DNA of 64,000 bases from Lineus longissimus (Eukaryota; Nemertea; Pilidiophora; Heteronemertea; Lineidae). Each line of letters opens with the position of its first letter. Positions within the stretch are counted from its first letter, which is position 1. Under the pieces are notes generated by a model, which saw only the letters and a program-made list of their open reading frames with translations, ran no database searches and was not told where the DNA came from. The stretch covers positions 26,863,501-26,927,500 of the forward strand of contig NC_088308.1 in NCBI RefSeq assembly GCF_910592395.1. The letters run 5' to 3'. Positions 37,913 through 48,350 of this stretch are shown piece after piece. A program made the position numbers and the translations under genes.

Positions 37913-39385
37913 GCTCCCTGCTATTGCTAGGCATACGATAGTCATTAAAATGTAGTAGATGACCATCTCGACTGAAAATCCGCAGGATATTTCTATACCA
38001 TTACATCAGCTCGTTCCCTGACCGACTGAACTATTGTGTATAGGAATGTATACACTTCATTCTTACAAAAATACCATCCTTTCATGGCATGTGAACAATT
38101 TCTGCAGACAAATCCTATGTGATGAGCAACCCGTGCAGGATAAAAAAACTGTGTCCCAGATGTCTGATCAAGGCACGAGATACTATGATGACGTCAGAGG
38201 CGCAAGTGGGACGTGATGAAAAGAAAATACGGAGACGATGGGAGAATCTCAATACATGAATTGACCTTTAAAGCTTTGATATGGAGAATTCCACCATTAA
38301 AGTACAGGGAACTGTGCATTACGTTCTGCAGGTATGCAGTTTTTGGAATCTTTTTGGGCTGAAACCAGTAAATCTGGTAAAAAGATGCCTTAATCGACCA
38401 AGGGAAAAGCTTTGGGATAGTTCACCTTGATCAACTTACAGAGCGGATACGGCATGCGAGGTAATGACGGGGTTGATGTTTGCTGTCATATAAGGTTGCA
38501 TCTCCTTTCTTGTTATTGAATGGGGGAGCGCCAAGGGTGGGGCAAGGTTTGGGTTATATGCTTAGTTGTTTTTCACAAATGATGTTGTCAAAAGTGTAGG
38601 AGTTGCTTTCATGATAACTGTGGCGAAGAGTCCCAAGGTTCAAGATACACGGAGGTCAGTAAAGATCAAACCATTATTCGTGTTTTTGGTATTGGATATA
38701 GTGCTGCACTGGCAAACACTTACCAAAACCTTATTTTGTATCACAGGAGACGAAGGTCTAACGGAAAGCGCATTAGATCATACCAAAGACGTGACTGGTC
38801 ACGTTTCTGGTCCAAATATTCACTATCTATGCATATTTGCAAACCTAACTTCCTATTCAACCACAGCGAGCTCCCCGAGAGCCATCTTTGTATTGGTTGG
38901 TGTAGCTGTGGCAGTGATATCAGGAAAATGAACTCTCAAACATTTTCCAATCGACATCTTGTAGGGCGATGGATGTCGTCCCTCTCATTTACCCTCAACC
39001 GTATGATTACGGATTGATCTTTGATTGAATAATCATTAAATTTGTGAAAAATTACCACGATTCTTGATTTATGTATGTTTTATATGCATTAGATGTATTC
39101 TTTGACTAAGCGTAGCTTAAATGAATCGCCAGTTATAATGATTGTCTTATCACACGTTCGATAGCGTCTCTTCTTTCGTAAGGTCAGTAATTACAATAAC
39201 CATAAAACCATTATGCATGTTATGTAAACACTTCGTTTCAAGAAACTTCGTGATGAATAGCCTTTTTTTCCAAGTAGACCATAATTGCCGTACGTTTTGC
39301 TGCAAGATGAGACTCTTTCATTAGCCAACGGCGTTGACTACTAGCATTCCTCTGTGACTGTGAAATCCATCATACTTTAAAATTC

Positions 39386-39391
39386 TTTATT
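39386..39391 (-). promoter_or_regulatory. Candidate polyadenylation signal AATAAA for the rhomboid gene
   Basis: AATAAA on the minus strand, about 250 nt beyond the stop codon at 39641-39643. AATAAA is common in AT-rich DNA, so this is only a plausible site. Confidence 0.35.
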
Positions 39392-39640
39392 ACAAAATTC
39401 AAAATTTGAATTGATTCGTCTAGTGTGACGTTGCAATAAGACACGATTAATGGTGAATCTGCGCACAACAGCGTTCTCAAACCAAATCTTGTATCACATT
39501 ATTATAATTTTCTGACGGCACACAAAGAAAAGCTGTAAACATCTGTTGAGTTGTATCCATACTGAATCGAATATTATAGCACCAATGGTAATGGAAGAAG
39601 GCGTAAGGTAAGCATCAGTAGCGCTAGCCCTTGTCACAGA

Positions 39641-39873
39641 TCAATAGTAAAAGCTATTAAATAGCACAGCAAATATTGTACATGCCCCAAAGACTCCTAG
39701 TGATATCCACCACATGATTTGGTCTCGTAACTTTTGTTCGAAGTTCTTTAAGACAACCAAGCCGATAGTGAGACCGGCCAAGGCTCCTGTCAAGTGGGCG
39801 ACGTACGAGACTGGTGGCTCCGCGATCTCGTTGGCATACCGGTCGTAAATGGCGAATCCCACGTCGGCACTAG
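39641..39873 (-). CDS. Rhomboid gene, last exon with catalytic histidine
   Basis: Phase 1 start; acceptor CATTTCAG|CTA; stop TGA at 39641-39643. Encodes [33 protein letters not shown] with the catalytic His of TM6, NFEQKLRDQ (close to NYEQRLQDQ in RHBDL3), and a seventh helix ending FNSFYY. Confidence 0.94.
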
Positions 39874-42800
39874 CTGAAATGTTCAAGAGTTTGCTAAGAA
39901 GTTGCTGTTATCATAAACGCAATAACGCATATTGCGCATTTTCTTCTCTTTTTTGGCTAGACGAATGCTCAGAGTTCATCACTACCTATTCAACTGCCCT
40001 TTTTGCAATATGTACCAGGTTATTTTATCTTCCGCCGATATGAAATTTTATTTCTATCAGGCAAAAATAAACGTATTTCATTTGCTAAGCTCAGCGTTCT
40101 TTGAAATGTTCTATTCATCTACTTTAACATGAATGGCTCTCAACTTAGCTATCTTAATCATAATTCCAATAATCATTGGCATATGTTGCTCTTGTTCTAA
40201 GGGTTGTCAAAAGAGCACAACGGGTTGAAAAGTCGCCATCAGTACTTTATAAGGACATCCGCCGTTCAAAGCAATCAGCTCACAAACCATATGACATGTA
40301 TCTACATGGACATGGATCTAAATGGACACCCGAACTAGAAACATACCAATGATAAAAACAGCAGCAAGTTTAAAAATCCCCAGTTCCATTTCAGAGTAAT
40401 TCTGAAAGAAAAGAAATCACGTGTCAGAAGCAGCGACATTTAAGACATGCGAGACATCACGACTGTATCGTGCTCACCTTTTTTCTCGTCAGATGGCACT
40501 TTCGGAGTGATCTGAACCAATGTATCAACAAAAATGATGGGGTAACCAGTTAGTATCAATTAGCAAGGAAAAAGGAATCAACTAGTGTGACCAGCCAAAT
40601 TTTCGCCATGCGGATTTCGCAGTTATCCCAATTTGCGAAAATACATATTATTATTTACTTATTCTCTTATGATAATTATAAATTCTGTAATCCACAGTTT
40701 TGCCCAGTCAGAATACCATTGAATAGGATTACTTTGAATATGAATACATTACCAGTAAAATATTGGACACATGAGCTGCCAATAAGGCGTACACACCACC
40801 AGACGCACCGACCAAGAATGCATCCATGTCGAAAACTGATGTACCGAGAGAACCTGAAAATATATAAAATTTCGTTAATATCATGTCCGAGCTTTATGCG
40901 CAAATGTTCGCTTTCGTCTTGCAGAAATGACTACACTGATTGTACAAATAATACAAAAGACATTGTACGCTTTATCCACCCAGGTCAATTACGTAAGGGG
41001 TATAGTTTGGAAGTCTTTGCCAGTTGACGAGAACTGATAAGTTATATATCAACGTACAAGCAAATATTGGCATGCAACGAACTCATTATCAATTTATGAA
41101 CAATATTATTTTTTTAAACATCTCTTACCAGCGAGCACCCCAGCTAGGTAGACTATCCCTATTCTACATGAGCCGTGCACCATCTCCAGGGGAATGCCAA
41201 CCAATAACTGGACCAACATGTTGAAGAAAAGATGCACCCACCTGAAATGAACGACAATGTAAGTAAAGGCTGTGTACAGATATATGATATGTTGTTGTCA
41301 AATTCTCAAAGCATTCAACATTGCGATCTGAACCTTGTGTGAAATAAGAATTCGCTCTATTTCACACAAGGTTAAAAGGAGTAATTGTTTTTTTCTCTCG
41401 CACAAAGCCTCATTTCCTTACCCGGAATGGATGAACATATAACATATGAATCTCCACACTTCTGCTCGCTTGTCTGGACGGTATATAAAGATGCTGTCGG
41501 CGGGTACAGGTCCTGATGATGTCAATCCTTTATCCAAGTCAACCAAGTAGTAGATAAAACAACAGATCTGAAATCAATCGAAGAAGGAATCTGACATTTA
41601 TCAAGATTGATGGGTCTTCAAACTCGACAAATTGACGTACTCTCTTTGCATTTTCGTCTTCCAATCTCTCTCTACATGAGACAGAACGCTTTCTTACCTC
41701 CAGCAGAGTGATAAGTGGTAAGAAAACCGGAGGTGGGCAACACGTGTAGCGATCGGCATAATACTGTCTGTCAAGCTTATCAGGAAGCACCTCGATTGCA
41801 ATGATGTGTACCATCTTCGTGAAGAGAGTTCGCTTCGGTTCGACTCTTAATTCGTTCTCGCTCCAAACTTCTTTGTCACGACAATGGACCGCTATCATAA
41901 AACTTCGGGTTCTCTTGTTACTTAACTGAAACAGGGATTATGATAAAGGACATTGGAACAATCGTTTTTGGGCTGAGATTTAGACCTCGGGGCTTGGTGA
42001 TCCGACCCCAGCAGGTCTTAAATCATCGCCTTGCATGCAGACAAATTAAGTGTCAAGATGGTAAATTACAATGACAAATGTCTTTCACGTGGCCTTCAAG
42101 GAAAGGTCTGTACAAGGCAACCAATCCTTACATTGACAAATGGCAAGTAATCTTATGATTTTTCTCCCATTCGGACCACATATCACAGATCGCAATCCAT
42201 CCAGGGAATCAACACCAAACCGTGTCCATTGATAAAAAAACGTGCAATATCCACACAAATCCGAAAGAGAACCAGTAAGCTCGATATTAAAGTGTAATAG
42301 GTAAAGTAATATTCGTACATGGCATCTAAAGTGGGACGAAATCGTGTGATTCTTACTGTACTGTTGCACCGATGTTGGCCTAATTCGTTATGAGCCTTAT
42401 TTTATTATCATGCAAGTAAAGTTATCCCAATTATGGATCCAGCTTCAACTGATAGGGATCAAACAAATGTGTCGGTTCTTAAACTAACCACATACAACAA
42501 TGTCACGACCCCGTGCGGTGCACATTCTTTAAGGCATTCCAGCACGCTCTAACATCGAGCTGCTACAACCCATGTCTCGTTGAATTCAGGGTGGTCTATA
42601 GTTAATATCAAAACCTCGCAAGTGTATAAGTCAATCCGTGTTGATAATGAAACAGATATTAGTCTGTGTCGATAATACTACCCTGATTACCGATACGTAA
42701 AAGTTTTTTGTTCGAATGTGATGATTTTTAGTCAGTGTCAGTGTATTGAATTGTATGTTAGGAACCAAGAGTCGAATAGCAATTAAAGATTTTAAGGAAT

Positions 42801-43108
42801 TGGATCCCACGTGAAGAAGATAACCGTATCGACGCCCCGAGCAAGAAGTATTCGACTCCAGAAACTACTTCGACATGCTGACAGGAAAGGCTGACTCTAC
42901 ATCAGCGGCAGGGTTGACCCAGTCGACCCATACTCACAATATTCACAAACTCCTGATAACTGATGCCACCATCTTGGCTATCACTACTCGCCCTGCCCTC
43001 TAATACTTCGAGTTTATGGGGGTCAACCTCAGATCGAAAAGCTGAATCCTTCAATATTTTGCGGAAGTTTTGAAGGGAGACTGTTCCGGGCGATTCTTCT
43101 ATTGTGAA
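39641..43108 (-). CDS. Rhomboid-related intramembrane serine protease (RHBDL1/3-like), seven exons
   Basis: Seven phase-consistent exons encode 348 residues plus stop: 43108-42938, 41925-41698, 41567-41422, 41241-41129, 40853-40753, 40401-40347, 39873-39641. In order these hold an EF-hand-like region ([12 protein letters not shown]), a linker (SNKRTRSF, then YTCCPPPVF before TM1), the L1-loop WR motif ([11 protein letters not shown]), HxxxN in TM2 (HLFFN), the catalytic serine (GASGGVYAL) and the catalytic histidine (YVAHLTG). Rhomboids cleave membrane-spanning substrates inside the lipid bilayer; all catalytic features are intact, so an active enzyme is expected. The EF-hand, linker and CCPPP resemble RHBDL3/RHBDL1 rather than RHBDL2. 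Human RHBDL3 has about 404 residues, so roughly 50 N-terminal residues lie in an exon not securely found. The calcium loop lacks the first Asp. Confidence 0.93.
40347..40401 (-). CDS. Rhomboid gene, short TM5 exon
   Basis: 55 bp, phase 0 start and phase 1 end. Encodes [18 protein letters not shown]; the initial N and K-L-A pattern matches the NW...KLLRM helix of other RHBDL proteins. Acceptor TTTCAG|AAT, donor TTG|GTATGT. Confidence 0.85.
40753..40853 (-). CDS. Rhomboid gene, catalytic-serine exon
   Basis: Phase 1 start, phase 0 end. Encodes [20 protein letters not shown] and [19 protein letters not shown] holds the nucleophilic serine at the top of TM4. Acceptor TTTCAG|GTT, donor CTG|GTAATG. 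Confidence 0.93.
41129..41241 (-). CDS. Rhomboid gene, TM2-TM3 exon
   Basis: Starts in phase 2 and ends in phase 1. Encodes [20 protein letters not shown], with the HxxxN pair that lines the oxyanion region in rhomboids, then [19 protein letters not shown]. Acceptor TTTCAG|GTG, donor CTG|GTAAGA. Confidence 0.92.
41331..41373. repeat. Short perfect inverted-repeat element, copy 2 (in rhomboid intron)
   Basis: AACCTTGTGTGAAATA (41331-41346), spacer AGAATTCGCTC, then the exact reverse complement to 41373. It lies in the intron between the WR-motif exon and the HxxxN exon. Spacer and right arm match the element at 13103-13151. Confidence 0.75.
41422..41567 (-). CDS. Rhomboid gene, TM1 to L1-loop exon
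   Basis: 48 codons plus two bases. Starts [15 protein letters not shown] (rest of TM1) and carries the loop [20 protein letters not shown], with the WR pair and the start of TM2. Acceptor TTTCAG|ATC, donor CGG|GTAAGG, phase 2. Confidence 0.92.
41698..41925 (-). CDS. Rhomboid gene, linker and TM1-start exon
   Basis: 76 codons, phase 0 at both ends (acceptor TTTCAG|TTA, donor GAG|GTAAGA). Encodes LSNKRTRSF at the start, a basic amphipathic linker, [15 protein letters not shown], and [17 protein letters not shown] leading into the first membrane helix. Confidence 0.92.
42938..43108 (-). CDS. Rhomboid gene, EF-hand-like exon
   Basis: 57 codons, phase 0 at both ends, acceptor TTTCAG|TTC and donor ATT|GTGAGT. 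Encodes FTIEESPG... through YQEFVNI. The first EF-like segment ([15 protein letters not shown]) lacks acidic loop residues. The second loop [12 protein letters not shown] keeps D5, G6, I8 and E12 but has Ser at position 1. DPHKLEVL matches DPHKREVL of vertebrate RHBDL3 as I recall it. Confidence 0.9.
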
Positions 43109-43180
43109 CTGAAATAAAATCACAACAATAAACAAATTATGAACAACATTTCTTCAAAAAATGAACCTTCGCGATTGTAC

Positions 43181-43342
43181 CTTGATATGCAATGCGTTGA
43201 CTAGCATATCGTTCGGCATTCTCGTCACATACACCTCACTCTCGGAATTCATAGGGAGAAAAATGTGGGCTTCGATCCAATAGCAGGCAAGATTGATATT
43301 GACAACATGAAGGGTGTTGATTGGAGGAATTAAGTTAGCCAT
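43181..43342 (-). CDS. Possible upstream exon of the rhomboid gene (uncertain)
   Basis: 54 codons starting MANLIPPINTLHVVN with donor AAG|GTACAA at 43181/43180 in phase 0, which would join in frame to the EF-hand exon across a 72-bp intron and give a 402-residue protein, close to RHBDL3 length. Against it: the sequence does not resemble the acidic or EF-hand N-terminus of known RHBDL1/3, the donor is weak and the intron is much shorter than the others. It may be a chance ORF. Confidence 0.25.
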
Positions 43343-45906
43343 GATGGATTAGAAGAACACTTCCACTTTTTAGATCATGCAGACCAGTTTTACTCAAGTG
43401 ATTACTATCGACAGGATCTGAACGACAGTGTTGAGATCTGCACATCCTGTCATTATTCCCCTACTGATCTTGGAATAAATGATGTACAGAGAACGGCCAA
43501 ATTATCGATGAGAGGCAGTTTTTGTATGGTTAATGTAAAAAAACTTTGTCCACACGACTTCTTTTTTCGCCAGATTTCCCCTTAAAACCAAATAAGGCTA
43601 AAGGTTACTGAAATATGCTGGAAATGACGGCGTTAAGACTTTGATCATGGCAAAAGATGATTAAAACAGAACTGAATACACACACGTTAACTTGTGAATC
43701 GTCAGCGGATAGGATCGAGTGCAAAGCAAGATATACCAGCACTACGAACCAGCTTGGCATGTTTGACACCAATTAATATTGAACGATTTAGTAGCTGCGT
43801 TTTTGAAAAATTGAGGATGTGAATCATACAGCATCTCTCCTTATTCAAGTCGATTGTGTACCAGCGTGCAATGAATTATCGGTATTCATTCAAATAGCTT
43901 TGGGTACAGAGAGGTGATCTTGCAACGTAGGCGCCCCTCTCCTTACGTGATGGAAAGAGTGACTTACAGTTTGGTAGTGATGTCGCGTCCGGGTAATGAA
44001 ACAAGTCTTGAGGAAGCTATTCATACAACTGAACAAACTAATGGTACGGAAGATTCACACGGAGATTTGTCTCGTATGAATATATGAACGTAAATCTATT
44101 CTGGCAAACAGATAAATACCATAGTGTCAGGTCACACATGTCGAAAGTGGGCAAGAATAGTCAGAGGCCTCAGGCTACTTCGTATATAGCTGCAGGAACG
44201 TCAATGAATGGGATTAACTAGTGTACATAATAAAATTGGATGCAAAACTTATTTGCACACACTCGTATTTCAACTCGAAATAAAACTTTTAAACTAAAAA
44301 TACTGTCTTAAGTAGGACTGAGATTGCCGCGGAGTCGAGAATACTGGATTTTGATGCGGGAAGAAGTATTGGTACCTATATAACGCTTTAGGCATATTAA
44401 GTCAATCGGCCAGTGACGCACTGAGGACATGGTCCAGGTAAAGCGGACGTCATAATGTGTCTTTACACTCACATGCTAATTATTTTGGTGGTCATTAAGC
44501 TTCTCGTAATCAATATCAATATCAGTAACACTATTCGATTTCTGTCCTCTTTCGCCAAGAGATTGGAGTGCGGCCCCGCAGGTAGTGATAGGATTTACCT
44601 GTTGCAATGAGTTGCAAACAGCGTGTTAATTATTGATGGACACATTCTGTTTGAGCTTTCCAAAGCCAAACAAGCAAGGATCGGCAACCAATCTGGCTCT
44701 TCATATATAAATAAATAATGAGAGAGTAAAACTAGTCGCTTCCATATCAACCCCAAAAGCATGGCTGAGTACGACCGTTTGTGTTGACGTGAAGTAATGT
44801 GCTTGGCTTGTGTTATTGCATTTAGACAAGCACTCTCTACCAACTAAGCTATCATAATATTTCATCTTGACATTCTTTTGCAGAATATTAAAAAAGGGAA
44901 CATGCATTTAGGCCAAACAAATATGTTTTTAATTAGAAACTCATCTTGTCAAATTTGTCGAAAGATGAGGCGAATCTGTTTGAGATGTGCACTTGTCTCT
45001 TCTCTAAGGTTGAACATTTGGATATTTTATTGCGTTTGCCGTTCTGCAGACGAGACTCTGCGCACTAATAAAGATGCATGCGGAAATCTCCTGGAGTCTG
45101 AGATTGGGAACTAACTATGTTATAAGCCTTTCTCGATCTGCAGAAGAATCTTCATTTATTTGATTGGGAATTCAATTAGTTTGCATGAAGTGGGCGGAAA
45201 TTATTTTCTAAATGGATTTTTACTGATGAATAACTCTAAATGAATTAAGCTACATGTACATGCATTATTTAAGCATATAAAGGCAAGCATAAGCATTTTG
45301 CCAGCCGAGCGGAGGTTGTGCCAACGGTCGAGCTTGGGGGAAGCAAAGGCAGGGAGGTGATTAGCGAGTTCGTAATGAAACCAAACAATTAAAGCCTAAT
45401 GGTCCTAAAGTGAACAACTGGATTACAGACAGAGCATTGAAGAAGTGGAACACCTCATATTGTGATATTGACAAAAAGAATCTCTCAGTGTAGAGCACCG
45501 GTGATGAAATCATTTCCTGTATACGTTTCTAGAGCATAAGCACTTCCTCAACCCGTTCGCGCTTGTATTGCTACATGACAAGAAATGGACCAGCTGGTAA
45601 TGTCTGAATGCCCGCCTATGTTGGTTGATTTCTGGTCAGGCTAGAAATATCAGTGCAAAAGGTATACCCCAGCCAAACACTTTCCGCGGTGAATGTGTTA
45701 AAACATGAAGAAGACACTTCGATTCATTCTACAACTGTATCATTTCCATAGGTCTCTGTAAGGAATGCTATGTTATTTCTTGCATGATACTGCAGTGGGA
45801 AACAACAACATCGCCCAAAACATCGTGAACCACACACTCTCCTGTTGCATCAAAGTTTAAGCACTTCTTGGTGCACTACAAGAAATCTGAGCAGTTCAGC
45901 TGCGCT
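43343..45906. other. Non-coding stretch
   Basis: No recognisable gene. It presumably includes 5' parts of the rhomboid gene (read leftward). It contains a tRNA 5'-half-like sequence at 44810-44852. Other ORFs of 60-82 codons are unrecognised. Confidence 0.4.
44810..44852 (-). repeat. tRNA 5'-half-like fragment
   Basis: On the minus strand TAGCTTAGTTGGTAGAGAG is a near-perfect A box and D arm, followed by TGCTTGTCTAAATGCAA resembling an anticodon arm. No B box follows, so only a tRNA 5' half remains; a truncated SINE or pseudogene. Confidence 0.45.
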
Positions 45907-46122
45907 TTAACAACGAGCGAGGGGTATAACTCTGGAATACAGGGATGACGAAGGAACGAAAGATTCTTGGAATCGTAATGCAATGAATTCTGGTCGCAGA
46001 TTGCTGCAATCGTGATTGAGATGGTCTGGGTTCTTTCCTAACTCCGCCATCAATCTTCGGAATCGTTTAACGGGCAATTTCAAAGCCATGCAAAACAGCA
46101 ATTTCGTTCTAAGCGACTTTAT
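45907..46122 (-). CDS. Candidate last exon of an unrecognised gene
   Basis: Begins after acceptor GACGTAG|ATA in phase 0 and runs 71 codons to a TAA at 45907-45909. It starts IKSLRTKLLFCMALKLPVKR, is basic, and has no family match that I recognise. It joins in frame with the exon at 46287-46540 across a 164-bp intron. The acceptor lacks a strong pyrimidine tract. Confidence 0.35.
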   Translation of the reverse strand: MKSLRTKLLFCMALKLPVKRFRRLMAELGKNPDHLNHDCSNLRPEFIALRFQESFVPSSSLYSRVIPLARC

Positions 46123-46286
46123 CTACGTCTTTAAAGGTTGTATCTTAGTGGGCAGGTCTGTGGACGTATCTCCACTATCATTAGGTCGTTTCGGTTTTTA
46201 AGCCGACGATGTCTGTGTATTATGCACGTCGTTTCTCTTGAAATACGATAACCCTCCGACCATTAATTAATTCCAACTTCCCTCAC

Positions 46287-46540
46287 ATATTGCACAAACT
46301 TGTCCAAATTGTTGATCTCGAGAATCAATCTACGGTCGCTAAAGTGCCAAGATGAAGCAAGGAAGAGGCTAGACATGAAAGGAAGCCGTTTCCATAAGTT
46401 ATGAGTTGGCAATGGATTATTGAAGAGGGCATAACACATGATGTGACGGAAATACTTGTTATCCTGGTCTACGTGAGAGTGCCAAAGCAGTGAGATAGGA
46501 TAGGAAATGAAGCAGCCAGAGGCGGTGATCCCCATCAGCG
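46287..46540 (-). CDS. Candidate membrane-protein exon, unrecognised family
   Basis: Acceptor TTTTATAG|CGC and donor TAT|GTGAGG bound 84 codons read with a phase-1 start and phase-0 end. The peptide starts LMGITASGCFISYPISLLWH (hydrophobic, possible membrane segment) and ends NNLDKFVQY. Codon use looks like a coding exon, with many C-ending codons unlike the flanks. A phase-1 donor needed upstream exists at 48050. I do not recognise the family; a multi-pass receptor or enzyme is possible. Confidence 0.4.
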
Positions 46541-46683
46541 CTATAAAATGTTGACAGAAACAGGTAGGCAGTTAAGACAGTGTAAGTAACAATGTGTGTT
46601 GAAGAGGACTGCTACACAAGTTTCCGTCCTTTCTTTTTTTGTCGGCGCTCTACTAGACTTCAAGAAAGGTGTTCAGCACTTAC

Positions 46684-46707
46684 CTTTTCAAAGAGGTACT
46701 TCCATCG
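46684..46707 (-). CDS. Possible 24-nt microexon (RWKYLFEK)
   Basis: A strong acceptor (TTGTTCTTGCAG) and a strong donor (AAAAG|GTAAGT) enclose 24 nt, reading RWKYLFEK in phase 0. The phase does not fit the neighbouring exon at 46540, which needs phase 1, so it would belong to another transcript or be fortuitous. Confidence 0.25.
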
Positions 46708-47450
46708 CTGCAAGAACAAGTAAGAAGATATCACACTGCGTTAGGAGTACATACATGATTTGATTAGATCCGTCTGTGTCTTTAATGATCATAGCAAAAT
46801 AAATTATACAAAGTGATATGCGATTTAGGCGAATTGTCTGTTTGATATCTGGGGTAATAGGAACCACATTGCAAGATGGCCGCAATGATTGAGCAACCGC
46901 CGGGACTACAAATACAATTAATGAAAATGGGTTTGTATCATGCCGATAAAATATCATACTACTGTTGATAAGAGTTATGATTTAACGAAGGTTGCACGTC
47001 GATGTAAATAACTGAATGATTGTCCGAGAAATGCAGGTTTTTTTCTCTCACCTGATCGTCTGCTATACTTAGTATTTATTATAAACGCTTTGACTAATGA
47101 ACAAATCAAAAATCACTTTTAGCGAGAAACTCACAAAGTGAGTAGCTTTTGCAGTCAGCCTGTCGACATTTTTCGACCTGGTGTACTGGGAATTTTCAAT
47201 GGCATTTTTGAGCGCGCTGCTTCGGAACTGAAGCTTGCTCGACAAGAAAGCAAGGCATTCCTTAATTACCACATCTATACCAATTTCACGGAAGGCGACA
47301 AGGGAATTGTAGTAACGATTGTTTCTGCTATAAAGCACTCTTCATTGCTTTGGGTTGGGCTCTAATTGCTCGATCAATTGCAAATTGCATGTGTGGATTC
47401 TTTTGACAAGTCTGATATCAACCAGCATCGAAGGATTTTATGGCTTTCCT

Positions 47451-47771
47451 TCATACCCCACAGCTCACTCTCTGCTGGTGAATAGTCAGAAATTCCACCG
47501 CCGACCAATTTACTGGAAGGTTGGTCATAAAGTTGGAGATAAACTTATAAATGTTACTTACATCTCCAATTACATCGTCGCCGTCTCGAGAATGGTTTCC
47601 TTCACCGACATGTATGACATGATTTTCCACGTGGTTTGCTTGCACTTCCAGGGGCACACTCTCATTTTGGCCCTCATTGTCCGTGTAGTCCTCCATAAGG
47701 AACGAGTTAGCTGCTAGGTCCAAACCACGGGCCTTACCCGCTCTGAAAGAGACAGAATAACTGCTGTGCAC
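47451..47771 (-). CDS. Open segment with coding-like composition, unrecognised
   Basis: After TTTCAG near 47742 a frame stays open for about 97 codons (includes GLDLAANSFLMEDYTDNEGQ and later NIYKFISNFMTNLPVNWSAV) with possible donors GAT|GTAAGT and AGA|GTGAGC. The opposite strand is also open here (47355-47717), so strand is uncertain. Splice phases do not join cleanly to the neighbours. Confidence 0.25.
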   Translation of the reverse strand: MHSSYSVSFRAGKARGLDLAANSFLMEDYTDNEGQNESVPLEVQANHVENHVIHVGEGNHSRDGDDVIGDVSNIYKFISNFMTNLPVNWSAVEFLTIHQQRVSCGV

Positions 47772-48049
47772 TTAAGTTGTTAGCAGACCTTGTTTTTGAT
47801 CGTAACAGAAAAAATGGATATTAGACCTAAATGAATCCATGACATTACCATGCAGTAAATAACCAATAAAGCAAAACACCAGAGTGAGGCCCGTGTTTTT
47901 CGTTGCTGTTGGGTGGACACAACTAACCATTGCTTGTTGACATCAATAATGTACATGCATCACAGCCATATCTAGGAGCAAAAAGCTACTGACTGATGAA
48001 TTTTTGTGCAATTCTAGGCAGTCGGTTGTTACTCAGATACTTAACTTAC

Positions 48050-48350
48050 TAGCTAGAGGTAGAGGAGACAAATGCTTGCAACAAGTCTTCAGATCTCTTT
48101 TCTTCTCTTTTCTCTGCTCGATTCCGTTTCCGAAATAATTTTCAATTGCAATCAACGACGCAGATGCAACTGTTGAGCTGGGGAAAAGACCCACTGACCA
48201 ATCTGGACCGTGAAAGACTATAGCATAGACACCGGTTATGCAAACTATGGACGTACACGTAAGACATAAACCCCACATAAAGTGCATCTTTGCCAACATT
48301 ATTTGCGATGGGAAAATACGGAACATCTTCATCCAATACCTCTCATCATG
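48050..48350 (-). CDS. Candidate upstream exon of the same unrecognised membrane protein
   Basis: Open from about 48350, with a possible acceptor GTTTAAG|CAT or an internal start at MKMFRIF, to donor GCTA|GTAAGT at 48050 in phase 1, which fits the acceptor at 46540. It holds a long hydrophobic stretch (HFMWGLCLTCTSIVCITGVY) and a charged tail (EQRKEKKRDLK). Hydrophobic ORFs arise easily by chance in T-rich DNA, so this is tentative. Confidence 0.3.

Larger units (their letters stand above)
34981..39385. other. Stretch without recognisable genes
   Basis: It contains one tRNA-derived repeat (35583-35648), an unrecognised 161-codon ORF (36895-37380) and a run of 13 C (37900-37912). ORFs at 38566-39017 overlap in two frames and resemble nothing I know. 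Confidence 0.4.

Noticed and set aside
40587-41027. 146-codon plus-strand ORF
   Set aside because: It lies antisense over two securely identified rhomboid exons, so it is a shadow frame.
47138-47365. Plus-strand ORF VDIFRPGVLGIFNGIFERAA as a gene
   Set aside because: Both strands are open here; no splice context or family match on the plus strand.
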